Counted from the first letter of the stretch, positions 26,295 to 35,561 are shown. The stretch is DNA of 60,385 nucleotides from an uncultured Chthonomonadales bacterium (GCA_938005745.1 CALLMM010000021.1:1-60385), one strand, 5' to 3'. Numbers and translations are program-made. Notes: generated by a model not told the origin, from the sequence alone.

Positions 26295-26921
26295 ATGGAG
26301 GAGTTTTCGCCGCTGCAGTATATTCGGCTGGATCAGCTGAACGAGGAGTACCGGGCGCGTTACGGAGCCGCCATCGCCCTGCTGAAGGAGGAGGTCGGCG
26401 AGGGGGACCTCTATGAGAATGTCGTGGCGCGCGCCATGATCACCCCCAACGGAGCCTGGTACGAGTGCGCCGACCTGGCGGCAGAGTTTTCCGGCATCTC
26501 CGGCGGACCGGTCTCCTACCGGTTTCTCACCGAGCGAGAGGCGCTGACGCTGCTGCAGAACCTCGACCACCTGTCGCGGGAGATAGACCACCACAACTCC
26601 CGGCATTTCGATCTGCTCGCGCTCTATACGCGCGCCGGGATCGTGGACGGGCGCGGCGTCTACCTCTATCGTCATCTGCCGTCTCCGGAAGCCTCCGTGC
26701 GTCCGCCGCGATCGCTGGGCAAGTTTCGCCCGGATCAGCTTCCGCTCTTCTATCGCTGCCGCCTGGACACAATGTTGACGGTGGAGGGAGTGAATCTGCA
26801 GCGCGGCGTGGTCTTCGGGCTGGCGCTGCCGGGCGATAAGAACCTCTATGTCGAGATGGCTTACGAAGGGGTGAGCCTGCAGAACCTCGGCGCGATGCCG
26901 CAGACACCGCTGGAGCAGTAG
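26295..26921 (+). CDS. Unrecognised cytoplasmic protein
   Basis: I do not recognise this 208-residue protein. It is mixed alpha/beta with no signal peptide or membrane segment. Notable stretches are LSREIDHHNSRHFDLLALY, in which two adjacent His and a further His could bind metal, and a Pro/Arg-rich linker around 135-145. GGGGGGAGAGG precedes the ATG. It follows the deacetylase-like gene by 61 bases in the same direction and ends just before a repeat cluster. Codon use resembles its neighbours, which supports a real gene. Confidence 0.72.
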   Translation: MEEFSPLQYIRLDQLNEEYRARYGAAIALLKEEVGEGDLYENVVARAMITPNGAWYECADLAAEFSGISGGPVSYRFLTEREALTLLQNLDHLSREIDHHNSRHFDLLALYTRAGIVDGRGVYLYRHLPSPEASVRPPRSLGKFRPDQLPLFYRCRLDTMLTVEGVNLQRGVVFGLALPGDKNLYVEMAYEGVSLQNLGAMPQTPLEQ

Positions 26922-26954
26922 AGAGCCGGACAGGAACGGGGGCGTCCCTTCCCT

Positions 26955-27059
26955 GTCCTTGCGCGGGAGGCGGCAGCCCTTCCTTCCCTGTCCTTGCGCG
27001 GGAGGCGACAGCCGACCCCCTCTGTCATTGCGAGGGAGCGTGAGCGACCGAAGCAATCT
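26955..27059. repeat. Tandem and dispersed repeat between convergent genes
   Basis: Units start at 26955, 26990 and 27024 (periods 35 and 34). The last (27023-27059) reads TGTCATTGCGAGGGAGCG ... GAAGCAATCT, a slightly shortened copy of the 39-base unit. The arrangement mirrors the array at 15-120. It occupies most of the 166-base gap between convergent genes ending at 26921 and 27088. Confidence 0.85.
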
Positions 27060-27087
27060 CGACCCGCCCCCGATCCCCGACCGTCGC

Positions 27088-28308
27088 CTACAGGCTGCGC
27101 AGGATCTCCTCCAGCGTCTGCACCACGCGGTCGCAGTCGGCTTCGGTGACGACGAGCGGCGGGACAAACCGCAGGATCGTGTCGCCGATGGCGTTGATCA
27201 CGATACCTCGCGCCAGCATCTCTTTCTGGATGCGCTTCGCCTCCGGAACGCTCAACTCCAGCCCGACCATCAGCCCCACGCCCCGCGCCTCTTGAACCAT
27301 CTCCGGCATCGCCTGCTGAAGCCGGCGCAGACCCGCCAGAAAGTGATCTCCCACGCGCGCGGCATGGTTCATCAGGTCCTCCTCCTCCAGCACATCCAGC
27401 GCCGCCAGCGCCGCCGCGCAGGCGAGCGGCTGTCCGCCGAAGGTGGAGCCGTGATCGCCGGGAACCAGCGTGCGCGCCGCCTCGCCCCGCGCCAGACAGA
27501 CCCCCATCGGCATGCCGTCGGCAATCGCCTTCGCCAGCGTGACGATGTCGGGAGCGATGCCGGAGTGCGCGCCCGCCAGAAACCGGCCGGTGCGTCCCAT
27601 GCCGCTCTGCACCTCGTCGCAGATCATCAGGATGCCAGACTCGTCGCACAGCGCGCGGATCGCCGCCATAAACTGCGGCGGAACGATATGGACGCCAGCC
27701 TCCCCCTGTATCGGCTCGATCATCACCGCGCAGGTGCGCTCGTTGATCGCCTCGTCCAGCGCATGCAGGTCTCCCACCGGCAGATACCGGAACCCGGGAG
27801 GCAGCGGCGTAAACGGCTCCTGATATTTCGGCTGCGCCGTCGCGGTAACGGTCGCCAGCGTTCTCCCGTGAAAAGACCTCTCGAAGGTGAGTATCTCATA
27901 GCAGTCCGGTCCCTTATGCTGCTTCGCCCATTTGCGGGCGATTTTGATCGCGCACTCGTTGGCTTCCGCGCCGGAGTTGCAGAAGAAGGCGCGCTCCATG
28001 CAGGTCAGTTCGCACAGGCGGCGGGCGAGCGCGGGCTGAAGCGGGTTATAGTAGAGATTGCTCAGGTGCATCAGCGTCGCCGCCTGTTCGCCAATGGCGC
28101 GGGCGACGCGCGGATGGCAGTGCCCGACGCCGCACACGGCGATTCCCGCCAGGAAGTCCAGATACTCCTTCCCGTCCGAATCCCACAGACGCGCGCCCTC
28201 GCCGCGCACGAACATCACCGGCTGACGGGCGTAGGTTCCCATCACATACTCGCTGTCCCACTGCATCAACTGCGCGGCGTTCACACTCTCCTGCCTCGTT
28301 GCGCTCAT
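27088..28308 (-). CDS. argD: Acetylornithine/ornithine-type aminotransferase
   Basis: A 406-residue class III PLP aminotransferase. The PLP Lys lies in TLAKAIADGMPMG; CDEVQSGMGRTG carries the pyridine-N Asp; NSGAEANECAIKIAR and FHGRTL are also standard. Overall it best matches ArgD (acetylornithine aminotransferase) in arginine biosynthesis, but ornithine, 4-aminobutyrate or related omega-aminotransferases cannot be excluded. No other arg genes are nearby. It starts 67 bases after folC, so it may be on the same transcript. Confidence 0.9.
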   Translation of the reverse strand: MSATRQESVNAAQLMQWDSEYVMGTYARQPVMFVRGEGARLWDSDGKEYLDFLAGIAVCGVGHCHPRVARAIGEQAATLMHLSNLYYNPLQPALARRLCELTCMERAFFCNSGAEANECAIKIARKWAKQHKGPDCYEILTFERSFHGRTLATVTATAQPKYQEPFTPLPPGFRYLPVGDLHALDEAINERTCAVMIEPIQGEAGVHIVPPQFMAAIRALCDESGILMICDEVQSGMGRTGRFLAGAHSGIAPDIVTLAKAIADGMPMGVCLARGEAARTLVPGDHGSTFGGQPLACAAALAALDVLEEEDLMNHAARVGDHFLAGLRRLQQAMPEMVQEARGVGLMVGLELSVPEAKRIQKEMLARGIVINAIGDTILRFVPPLVVTEADCDRVVQTLEEILRSL

Positions 28309-28375
28309 CCGTTCACCTCATCTGCCTGTTTTCCCGTGCAGACCGGGATTCCTGTAGTGTACCATATCCGCCGGA

Positions 28376-29689
28376 TCATCCGCGGAAAAGCTCGTCCGGG
28401 CGCACATCGCCGACCGTGTAGAACGACCCGGTGATCAGCACCAGATCGTCCGGCGCGGCATCCCGCAGGGCGGCGCGCGCCGCCTCCAGCGGCGGCGTGA
28501 TCGTCTCCACCTGCCCGCACCAGCGGCGCGCCGTCTCCGCGACCAGCCCAGCGTCCACTCCCTTGATCCAGAGCGGCTGCGTCGCGTAGACGCGATCCGC
28601 CATGGAAGCCAGCGGCTCTAGGATGCTTTCGGGCGCGTGTCCGGTCGTGATACCGACCACCAGCAGCAGGCGGCGGCAGCCTGTTTTTCGAATCTCCTGC
28701 GCCAGCGCCTGCGCGGAGATGTCGTTGTGCGCGCCGTCCATAATCACCAGCGGGCGGCGGCAAACGATCTCCATGCGCCCCGGCACATAGGCGCGCCGCA
28801 GCCCCTCCTGCACCGCCTCCCGTGAGATCGGGAAGCCGCGCGCCTGCGCCATCTTCTCGACCGCCCCGATGGCGCAGGCGGCGTTGATTCGCTGATAGGC
28901 TCCCTGAAGACGCAGCCGCAGGTCGGGATAGGCGCGCTCGGGGGTCCAGACATGGAACGTATCGCAGGGGTCGTCTTCGTAGTATATCCGGTCGGCGGGA
29001 GGCAGTCCGGCGGGACGCCCCGGCAGAACGCGCGCGAGGGGCGCGCCGCGCTCCTGCGCCGTGCGGCAGATCACCTCCAGCGCGCCTGGCTCCTCCGCGG
29101 CGGTCAGAACTGGGATGCCCGGCTTGATGATCCCGGCTTTTTCGGCGGCGATCTTGGCATGGGTGTCGCCCAGAATGTGGGTGTGATCCAGCCCGATATT
29201 GGTGATGACGCCGACCAGCGGCGTAACGACGTTGGTGGCGTCCAGCCGTCCGCCGATCCCCACCTCGATCGCGGCAAAGTCCGCCCCGCGTTCGGCGAAG
29301 TGGCAGAACCCGACCGCCGTCTTCAGTTCAAATTCGGTGACGGAGCCGAGGGGAGTCTTCTCCAGCGCGGCGATATGCGGGGCGATCTGCGTGACCAGAC
29401 GCGCAAAATCCTCCGGCGGGATCATCTCTGCGTCAACCTGCACCCGCTCCCGCACGTCATATACGTAGGGGGAGTAGTAGCCGCCGGTGCGAAAGCCGTG
29501 GGCGGTCAGAATGGCGGCGGTCATGGCGGTGGTGGAGCCTTTGCCTTTGGTTCCGGCGATGTGGGCGATCCCGTAGCGTCGGTGCGGCTGTCCCAGACGA
29601 TCCAGGAGAGCCTCAAAACGCTCGTTTCCCAGTTTGATCCCGAAGCGGTGCCGCCCCTGCATGTAAGCGAGCGCCTCTTCAAAATTCAT
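28376..29689 (-). CDS. folC: Folylpolyglutamate/dihydrofolate synthase
   Basis: FolC adds glutamate to folates, and in many bacteria also makes dihydrofolate from dihydropteroate. The 437-residue protein has the ATP loop AGTKGKGSTTAM, SPYVYDVRERVQVD, EVGIGGRLDATNV and MDGAHNDISAQAL. Length is normal. It has its own promoter candidate at 29719-29748. The adjacent argD gene is functionally unrelated. Confidence 0.95.
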   Translation of the reverse strand: MNFEEALAYMQGRHRFGIKLGNERFEALLDRLGQPHRRYGIAHIAGTKGKGSTTAMTAAILTAHGFRTGGYYSPYVYDVRERVQVDAEMIPPEDFARLVTQIAPHIAALEKTPLGSVTEFELKTAVGFCHFAERGADFAAIEVGIGGRLDATNVVTPLVGVITNIGLDHTHILGDTHAKIAAEKAGIIKPGIPVLTAAEEPGALEVICRTAQERGAPLARVLPGRPAGLPPADRIYYEDDPCDTFHVWTPERAYPDLRLRLQGAYQRINAACAIGAVEKMAQARGFPISREAVQEGLRRAYVPGRMEIVCRRPLVIMDGAHNDISAQALAQEIRKTGCRRLLLVVGITTGHAPESILEPLASMADRVYATQPLWIKGVDAGLVAETARRWCGQVETITPPLEAARAALRDAAPDDLVLITGSFYTVGDVRPDELFRG

Positions 29690-29718
29690 GCCGCCCTCTC
29701 CTCCCGCAAGATGGCGCT

Positions 29719-29748
29719 AGAGTACCTGAGCCGCCGCCGGGTTGTCAA
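29719..29748 (-). promoter_or_regulatory. Promoter candidate for folC
   Basis: On the minus strand TTGACA (29743-29748), 18 bases, then TACTCT (29719-29724), 29 bases before the folC ATG. The -35 is perfect and the -10 moderate. The remainder of the 212-base divergent gap (29690-29901) shows nothing further, except AAAGG ahead of the ATG at 29902. Confidence 0.6.
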
Positions 29749-29901
29749 CGCGGCGCAGGAAACCGGCCGCTGTGCGAAGAACAGTGCACCATATCCCTGC
29801 AGAGATCTCCTCTTTCCGTTCGCAGGAGTGGAAGGAACGATCAAAATGGCGTCGGGCGGCGCGAATCATCCGCCGGACGCCCTGTGAAAGGCATACCCTG
29901 A

Positions 29902-30879
29902 ATGCAGAAAGTGCGACTAGGAATACTGGGCGTAAGCTGGTGGACACATGTGATCTGGCCCGGGTTCTCCTCGGCGGAGAACGCCGAAATCACCTGGATC
30001 GCCGCGCGCACCGGCGAGAAGGCGGAGCGGTTCGCCCGCGAGCATGGCATTCCCAACTGGACCGATAACTACGCCGATCTGCTCTCCGCGTCGGAAGTGG
30101 ATGCCGTCTATGTGGGCGTTCCCAATTTCCTGCACGAAGAGATGGCGGTGGCGGCGCTTGCCAACGGAAAGCATGTCCTGCAGGAGAAGCCGATGGCACT
30201 GACGGTGGACAAAGCCATCGCGCAGGCGGAGATCGCTTTCTCACGCGGGCTGGCGCTGATGGTGAATCAGGAGCTTCGGCTGGTGGACGCGATCCGCGAT
30301 CTGCCGGAGATAACGCGTACGCGGCTCGGCGCGCTCCGAAAGGTGGTGCTGGGAGTAACGAAAGCCCCGGAGACTTGGGGCGGCTGGCGCGCCGATAAGA
30401 CCCGCTCCGGCGGCACGCTGTTTGAGATGGCGATCCATCAGCTGGATCTGGCGCGCTGGCTCTTCGGGCGCAACCCCCTGCGGGTCTGGGCGCAGGGGGA
30501 GGACAGCTCCGGACACGATATGACGGTGGTCTTCGACTACGGCGAAGGGGATACCGCGCTCATTGACTACTGCTGGCGCAGCATCGGGTTCCGTCTGCGC
30601 GTGGAGCTGTACGGCGAGCGCGGCTATCTGTTGCAGGAGGGCGATCTCAACACCGGACGCGGAAGCCGCAGGATCGTCACCGAGAGCGGCTCCGAGAGCG
30701 CAGACCTGAATCTGGAGGTCTTCGGGGTCAGCACGTTCCGCCATGTGCTGGAAGGGTTCGCGGACGCGATCCTGACCGGCAGCGAGCCTCCCATCCCGAC
30801 CGCTGACGGCATCTGGGCGGTGCGTATGGCGGAGTCGGCGCGCGAGGCGATGCGGACGGGGCAGATCCTCGCGTTCTGA
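29902..30879 (+). CDS. Gfo/Idh/MocA family oxidoreductase
   Basis: A 325-residue cytoplasmic NAD(P)-dependent oxidoreductase. The Rossmann start VRLGILGVSWWTHVIWPGF, the motif LQEKPMALTVDKA with the family Lys, and GGTLFEMAIHQLDLARWLFG in the substrate domain support the family. Unlike the homologue at 1727-3016 it has no Tat signal. Substrate is unknown, presumably a sugar or inositol derivative. It is divergent from folC and convergent with the large TIM-barrel gene. Confidence 0.92.
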   Translation: MQKVRLGILGVSWWTHVIWPGFSSAENAEITWIAARTGEKAERFAREHGIPNWTDNYADLLSASEVDAVYVGVPNFLHEEMAVAALANGKHVLQEKPMALTVDKAIAQAEIAFSRGLALMVNQELRLVDAIRDLPEITRTRLGALRKVVLGVTKAPETWGGWRADKTRSGGTLFEMAIHQLDLARWLFGRNPLRVWAQGEDSSGHDMTVVFDYGEGDTALIDYCWRSIGFRLRVELYGERGYLLQEGDLNTGRGSRRIVTESGSESADLNLEVFGVSTFRHVLEGFADAILTGSEPPIPTADGIWAVRMAESAREAMRTGQILAF

Positions 30880-30941
30880 TCGCCGGCGCGTCTCTGCTGG
30901 TTGCGGACGGTATCTGGAGCAGGCAGCGGCGCGCCGGACGG

Positions 30942-33224
30942 TTAGCGGTTGACGGCGCGGCGCAGTCGCTCCGGCAGCCAGCGGTCGCGCAGATCGCGGG
31001 CGTTGAGAATCTTCTCCATCAGGTCGGCAGAGAGGTAGTAGTACTGGTTGGACGCCTCGAAGCCGATCCGCGAGTCCTCCTGCTGCAGCAGGAGCAGACG
31101 GCGCGCCAGCGCGATCTCGGTGTTCAGAATGCTCTCCAGCGCCGCCGCAATCGCGCGCCGTGCGTCTTCGGAGGAGGCGGACTCCAGTTCCCGGCGCAGC
31201 TGCACGAACCGCGCCTGCATCGCGACGCTGCGGAAGTGGATGGAGGCGGCTTCGCCGATCCGAATCTCCTCCTCCAGCGCGCGCCGATGCGTCTGTGACT
31301 CTCCGGGAGACTCCTCCCGCGCGCGGCGCAGAAGGGCGGCTGCCCGGTCGAACCCATCCGCCACTTTCAGCATCTGCACGCTGAAGACCTCCGGCGGGTA
31401 GGAGCCGCGCCAGGTGTCCAGATCGTCGTAGCAGAAGCCGACCATTGTGGCGCGGTAGCCGGTCGGCTCCCCCCAGAGCAGATTGGCGGGACCGAACTGC
31501 TGCGGCGCGTGGTAGACCGTGCCGATATGGAACGGAAACTCCCGGAAAGCCGCGCTGAACTCCCTCCATGCCTGCACGACCGTTTCGCCGTATCTCGCTC
31601 CAAATCGGCGGCGCGCCACCTCCCCCATCGCCTGCTCCGGCGTCATCTGCGGGTTCTCTCCCATCACCGCCACCACCTCCAGATTGGGCGAGGGGTAGCC
31701 GCCGAGCGTCCAGCCGAGCATCAGACCGTCCACCCTCTGCGCGCGCAGGTTGGCGGCGTGCTGCGCGACATTCTCCAGCGCGGGAATATAGGGCACGGCG
31801 GAGAGTTCCCAGGAGTTCGCCGCCTGTATCTTCGCCAGGATCTTCAGACCGCGCCGACGCGCAAACTCCCAGTGTCTGAGGGCGCGCGGACCGGGACCGA
31901 CCGCCGAGAGGGAGTACTCCCCGATCACCGTCTCGATTCCGCCGCGCTGGATAGGAAGGCTCCACTCGCTGACGCTCATAAAGGCGGCTTCCTGCGACAG
32001 GAGACCGATGATCTCTTCCGCCGCGCTGTCGGGCCATCCCCAGTCCCAGGCGATCAGCTGCGCCCGGCTTCCCGCCTGCGCGATTCCTCTCTGAATGGCG
32101 GTATTGACCTCCGCAATCACCGCCGCCGCGCCGCGGGGGCGGCATCGCTCACACTCGCCGCCGCGTCCATGCGACCAGCAGCTGGTCAGATTCTCGGAGG
32201 CGGTGATCGTGAAGAATCCCCCCAGATCCGGCGCGGCGCGGCAGATGGTCGCCACCGCGTCGGAGAGATACTTCTGCACGTCGGGGTGGCTGGAGCAGAG
32301 TGCGGCGTATTCGCCCTCCGTGACGCCCTTCAGCTGCGGACGCGCCGCATAGAAGGCGAGGGGCATGGCGCGCGGCTCGTTCAGATAGAGATAGATGCGG
32401 ATGCCGCGCCGCTTTGCCCGCTCCGTCAGCCGACGCAGGATTGCCAGCCGCTCCTCGTATCGCTCGCTCAGGGCGGGATCCCAGGGGAAGGGCGCCAGTT
32501 TGTAGAGAACCGCCTGCAGCCAAACCCCGTCCACTCCTGCCGCCGCCAGCCGCTCCAGATAGCCGTCTGGGTAGGGATCGGCTTTTGAATCGAGCAGCGG
32601 ATCGCCGTAGGGGGCGAAATAGGAGTAGCAGTAGCGCGGAGAGAAGAGGCTGGAACCGGTCGGCTTGCGTCCGGTCGAAGGAGGCTTCTCCAGCCGCGCC
32701 ACGAAGCCGAACGGGGGATCGGCGGGCGAGGAGAATCCTCCGGGAAACTCCTGCCGCACGATCTGAGCGATCTCCCGTTCCCGCTGCTGGGTCCGCTCAT
32801 CGGGAGGCTGATAGCGGATCGGCTCGCAGCGGGGCTTATGGCTGCCGAGTTTGATGTAGAGGAAGTCGTCTTCGCGCAGCGTATAGGCAAGCTGTTCGGG
32901 CGTCCAGTCGAGGAGTTTCAGAAGCTGATCATAGGGCAGCAGGTGCCAGTTGCGGCGAATGACGGTGAGGGCGGAGCGGCGCTGAAAATCTTCGGATAGA
33001 GGCAGTGGATCGGAGAGTCCCATCGCCCGCCCCGTTTTGAGGATCTCTTCCGGGCGCGCGCCGATCGCCTCCGCGATCCGCTTCAACGGAACCGCCGACC
33101 AGTTGCGCCAGACGTAGGCGTGATAACGATCCGGGAAGTGAGGCAGAGCGACCGGCTCCGGGGCGTTGCCGACCGGCAGATCCAGGGCAAGCATCATCGC
33201 AGCTCCGATCAGGGAGAGTAGCAT
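30942..33224 (-). CDS. Large exported TIM-barrel-like protein with N-terminal helical repeats
   Basis: A 760-residue protein with a signal peptide (MLLSLIGAAMMLALDLPVG). Residues 35-125 hold two short units that read like helix-turn-helix repeats (VPLKRIAEAIGARPEEILKT and LLKLLDWTPEQLAYTLREDD). The middle (about 200-520) has the alternating strand/helix pattern of a TIM barrel: DGYLERLAAAGVDGVWLQ, RGIRIYLYLNEP, GGFFTITASENLTSCW with a CERC metal-like pair, AQLIAWDWGWPD. The C-terminal 200 residues are helical. I infer a glycoside-hydrolase-like enzyme and cannot place it in a numbered family. Acid residues in ITASEN and SVSEWS are catalytic candidates. Confidence 0.78.
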   Translation of the reverse strand: MLLSLIGAAMMLALDLPVGNAPEPVALPHFPDRYHAYVWRNWSAVPLKRIAEAIGARPEEILKTGRAMGLSDPLPLSEDFQRRSALTVIRRNWHLLPYDQLLKLLDWTPEQLAYTLREDDFLYIKLGSHKPRCEPIRYQPPDERTQQREREIAQIVRQEFPGGFSSPADPPFGFVARLEKPPSTGRKPTGSSLFSPRYCYSYFAPYGDPLLDSKADPYPDGYLERLAAAGVDGVWLQAVLYKLAPFPWDPALSERYEERLAILRRLTERAKRRGIRIYLYLNEPRAMPLAFYAARPQLKGVTEGEYAALCSSHPDVQKYLSDAVATICRAAPDLGGFFTITASENLTSCWSHGRGGECERCRPRGAAAVIAEVNTAIQRGIAQAGSRAQLIAWDWGWPDSAAEEIIGLLSQEAAFMSVSEWSLPIQRGGIETVIGEYSLSAVGPGPRALRHWEFARRRGLKILAKIQAANSWELSAVPYIPALENVAQHAANLRAQRVDGLMLGWTLGGYPSPNLEVVAVMGENPQMTPEQAMGEVARRRFGARYGETVVQAWREFSAAFREFPFHIGTVYHAPQQFGPANLLWGEPTGYRATMVGFCYDDLDTWRGSYPPEVFSVQMLKVADGFDRAAALLRRAREESPGESQTHRRALEEEIRIGEAASIHFRSVAMQARFVQLRRELESASSEDARRAIAAALESILNTEIALARRLLLLQQEDSRIGFEASNQYYYLSADLMEKILNARDLRDRWLPERLRRAVNR

Positions 33225-33339
33225 GGGCGCGCCTCCCGGCGATTACGGCGAAAGATGACGCCAGTTTCTGCGCGCAGAGGGGGAATTCCTGTGCCGCGAG
33301 GGGACTTTCATCGGTAACGGGACGAACGGATCCGGCACG

Positions 33340-33615
33340 CTATCGGCTGCGCAAGGGGGTGAGGAGGAAGGCGCGTTTCTGCCCGTTTCTGCGCCCGTAC
33401 CCGACGATCTGTCCGCGGTTGTTGATGTCGTTGGCGGACAGGAGAACCCATCCCGAATCGCGGGGGATCAGCGTGTTGAGGTCTGCCATGCGCCCCTCCC
33501 GATAGACGAAAGCGTGCATCCGCGGCGGACCGCTCTGGCGGGTATCGTAGTAGCCGGCGATCTCGTTAGGGTCGTTGATGGCGGTGGGGGTGGACGGTGC
33601 GGGAGCGAGGCAGGC
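33340..33615 (-). pseudogene. Remnant of a HAF-repeat extracellular protein
   Basis: Reading the minus strand gives a 5'-truncated frame ending at TAG 33340-33342: AINDPNEIAGYYDTR, HAFVYREGRMADLNTLIP, SANDINNRGQIVGYGRRNGQ and a final FLLTPLRSR. 'INNRGQIVGYG' and 'ADLNTLIP' are hallmarks of the HAF family (probable extracellular repeat). An in-frame TGA at 33616-33618 closes it upstream, and no start or signal peptide is left; a different frame just upstream may continue the match, suggesting a frameshift. A dispersed repeat sits about 50 bases upstream at 33669. It fills most of the 573-base gap 33225-33797. Confidence 0.6.
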
Positions 33616-33668
33616 TCAGATGCTGTAGGAAGCCGCTGCGACAGAGGAACGGTCAGAGGGTCTCGGTC

Positions 33669-33707
33669 TGTCATTGCGAGGGAGGCGTCAGCCGACCGAA
33701 GCAATCT
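33669..33707. repeat. 39-base dispersed repeat unit
   Basis: TGTCATTGCGAGGGAGGCGT ... GACCGAAGCAATCT. Its reverse complement recurs at 55020-55058 with one clear difference. CCGTTCCAGTC follows at 33722, the end motif also found in the other copies. It lies between the HAF remnant and the flavoprotein gene. Confidence 0.85.
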
Positions 33708-33797
33708 CAAAACTCGACACCCGTTCCAGTCTAGAAAGGGCGACGCGGCATGCGGCGCGAATAGAGGAGGTGAGTTCCGGCAGAAAGGAGACTCGCT

Positions 33798-34367
33798 GTG
33801 AGCGTTCTGGGAATTTGCGGCAGTCCGCGCGAGAACGGCAGCACCGCCCGACTGGTGCATGAGGCGCTCGCGGGCGCGGCAGGCGAGGGAGCCGCGACGG
33901 AGTACCTGCATCTGGAGACGCTGAATATCCGCCCCTGCACCGGCTGCATGGGATGCCGGGAGACGGCGCGCTGTGTGGTAGACGACGGGATGACCGCCTA
34001 CTACGCGGCGATCGAGCGCAACCGTCCCCCTCTGGGGCTGGTGATCGGCACGCCCATCTATTTCGACCACATCAGCGCGCAGTTGAAAGCCTGGCTGGAC
34101 CGCCACTACTGCTACAGCTACACCGCAAAGGGAGAGAGGATGTTTCCGCCCGGCTATCGGGCAGCGCTGGTCATCACCTACGACTGGGATAACCCCTCCG
34201 CCTACGATTCGGCGCTGGAGTGGCTGGCGCAGCGGCTGGAGTTCTATCACGCAATCCAGGTGATTGCGAAGATCGCGCTTCCCAACGCGACCGCCTGCGC
34301 TCCCGACTGTCAGCCCGACATACTGCGTCAGGCGCGGGAAGCCGGGAGGCTGCTGGCGCGGGGATAG
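33798..34367 (+). CDS. NADPH-dependent FMN reductase/iron-sulfur flavoprotein-like
   Basis: A 189-residue flavodoxin-fold protein. GICGSPRENGSTARL is the FMN-phosphate loop, and PCTGCMGCRETARC is the CxxCxxC plus Cys pattern of iron-sulfur flavoproteins. GTPIYFDHISAQLKAWLDR is the second FMN contact region. It probably transfers electrons from NAD(P)H or ferredoxin to small acceptors such as quinones. The start is GTG at 33798, behind AGAAAGGAGA. Confidence 0.9.
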   Translation: MSVLGICGSPRENGSTARLVHEALAGAAGEGAATEYLHLETLNIRPCTGCMGCRETARCVVDDGMTAYYAAIERNRPPLGLVIGTPIYFDHISAQLKAWLDRHYCYSYTAKGERMFPPGYRAALVITYDWDNPSAYDSALEWLAQRLEFYHAIQVIAKIALPNATACAPDCQPDILRQAREAGRLLARG

Positions 34368-34368
34368 T

Positions 34369-34404
34369 CTCTCCCCCTCTCGGCGTTCTGCGGAAGGGGG
34401 AGAG
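34369..34404. terminator. Hairpin between convergent genes
   Basis: Arms CTCTCCCCCT (34369-34378) and AGGGGGAGAG (34395-34404) pair perfectly over 10 bp around a 16-base loop. The structure exactly fills the 42-base gap between the flavoprotein stop (34367) and the opposing stop (34410), as a bidirectional terminator would. No T-run. Confidence 0.55.
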
Positions 34405-34409
34405 CCGGT

Positions 34410-35561
34410 CTACCTCTCCTTCCACTCGCGCCAGACCTGCGCCGCCGCGCGGCGCAGTTTCGCGGGCGTCCAGTCCGACCGCTCCCAGGAGGTAACGCTC
34501 GCTCCCGGGCAGGCGACCAGAAACGTCCACTCCCTTGCGCCGTTGGGGGGCAGCGTTACCGCGTATTCGGCTCTGCCGCCCGCGTAGAGCGACTGGTCGT
34601 TCGCGCCGCCCACATCCACATACCGCACCGCCAGCGCGTTCAGCCTTCCCGCGATCACCTGATCGAGGTTCAGCCCCTCTCCCGGCGGAAAGAGCCAGAT
34701 CACGTTGAGGATCGGGTTGGTGTCGGGCGCGCCCAGTCGCGGGAGCGCCTGCACCTCCAGCACGCCGTCGCCGTTCTCATCCCTGCCCTCAAACAGCAGC
34801 GCGCCGGGGATATGCCGCCCCCATCGGGCAAGCGGATCCACCTCCTGCAGGGGCGCGCCCTCCACCTTGAGGACGACCGGGCGCTGTCCTGACTGCGACC
34901 AGTGGCTTTCACACAGTCCCAGCACCACATTGAAGCGGGCTTTGGAGGCGACGGCGAAACGGTAGCGGATCGGGACGCCGTTCATTCCGGCGCGAATGTT
35001 GCGAAACGCCGGGTCGCAGGCTCTTTCCGGTCTTGCCCAGCCGGGCATCGGCGTCGAGTCGTCGTCATAGCCCCATTCGCGCATCGGCTGGTCGGCGGAA
35101 GCAGACTCCGGCAGCGCGATCACGGCGCGCCCGTTCATCCGCACCAGCGAGGAGGCGACCTGCGCGCCTTCCGGAAGATCGAGCGCGACGCGGAAACGCG
35201 CCTCTCTGCCGGCGGTCTCCTGTACCCGTACCGTCAGCACATCCAGACCGGAGGGCCAGACGGGAGCGCGAAAGGCGGTCAGGGTCAGTGCGACCGATCC
35301 GTACTGCGCCTGCGCTTCCACGCCGGGAATCAGATTGTCCAGACGCGCCTCCCGGACGACGATCTCCGCGTGCTCCGGCATCCCCTCGCCCAGCAGGCGC
35401 ACGGAGACCGCGCCCCAGTCCTCCGCCAGCCTGCCCTGCGCATCCATCAACGAGGGAGCCAGTCCCGGAGAGGCAAGGGGAACCTGCGAGAGACCGCGCG
35501 AGACGATCAGCAGAAACAGCGCGATCAAAAACAGCTTCAGGATGAGCAGTTTGACGTTCAT
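34410..35561 (-). CDS. Exported protein of unknown function
   Basis: I do not recognise this 383-residue protein. It starts with a clear signal or anchor sequence (LLILKLFLIALFLLIVSRGL) and is then mostly beta-strand, with features such as PGWARPERACDPAFRNIRAG and GYDDDSTPMPGW. The C-terminus holds a short helix (LRRAAAQVWREWKER). The strand-rich layout suggests a carbohydrate-binding or accessory glycoside-hydrolase-like role. Its ATG overlaps the stop of the isomerase-like gene (ATGA, 35558-35561), so the two products are made together and probably work together. Confidence 0.8.
   Translation of the reverse strand: MNVKLLILKLFLIALFLLIVSRGLSQVPLASPGLAPSLMDAQGRLAEDWGAVSVRLLGEGMPEHAEIVVREARLDNLIPGVEAQAQYGSVALTLTAFRAPVWPSGLDVLTVRVQETAGREARFRVALDLPEGAQVASSLVRMNGRAVIALPESASADQPMREWGYDDDSTPMPGWARPERACDPAFRNIRAGMNGVPIRYRFAVASKARFNVVLGLCESHWSQSGQRPVVLKVEGAPLQEVDPLARWGRHIPGALLFEGRDENGDGVLEVQALPRLGAPDTNPILNVIWLFPPGEGLNLDQVIAGRLNALAVRYVDVGGANDQSLYAGGRAEYAVTLPPNGAREWTFLVACPGASVTSWERSDWTPAKLRRAAAQVWREWKER

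Noticed and set aside
30882..30934. Possible terminator CCGGCGCG ... CGCGCCGG between convergent genes
   Set aside because: Eight-base arms with a very large interval and no T-run; not convincing.
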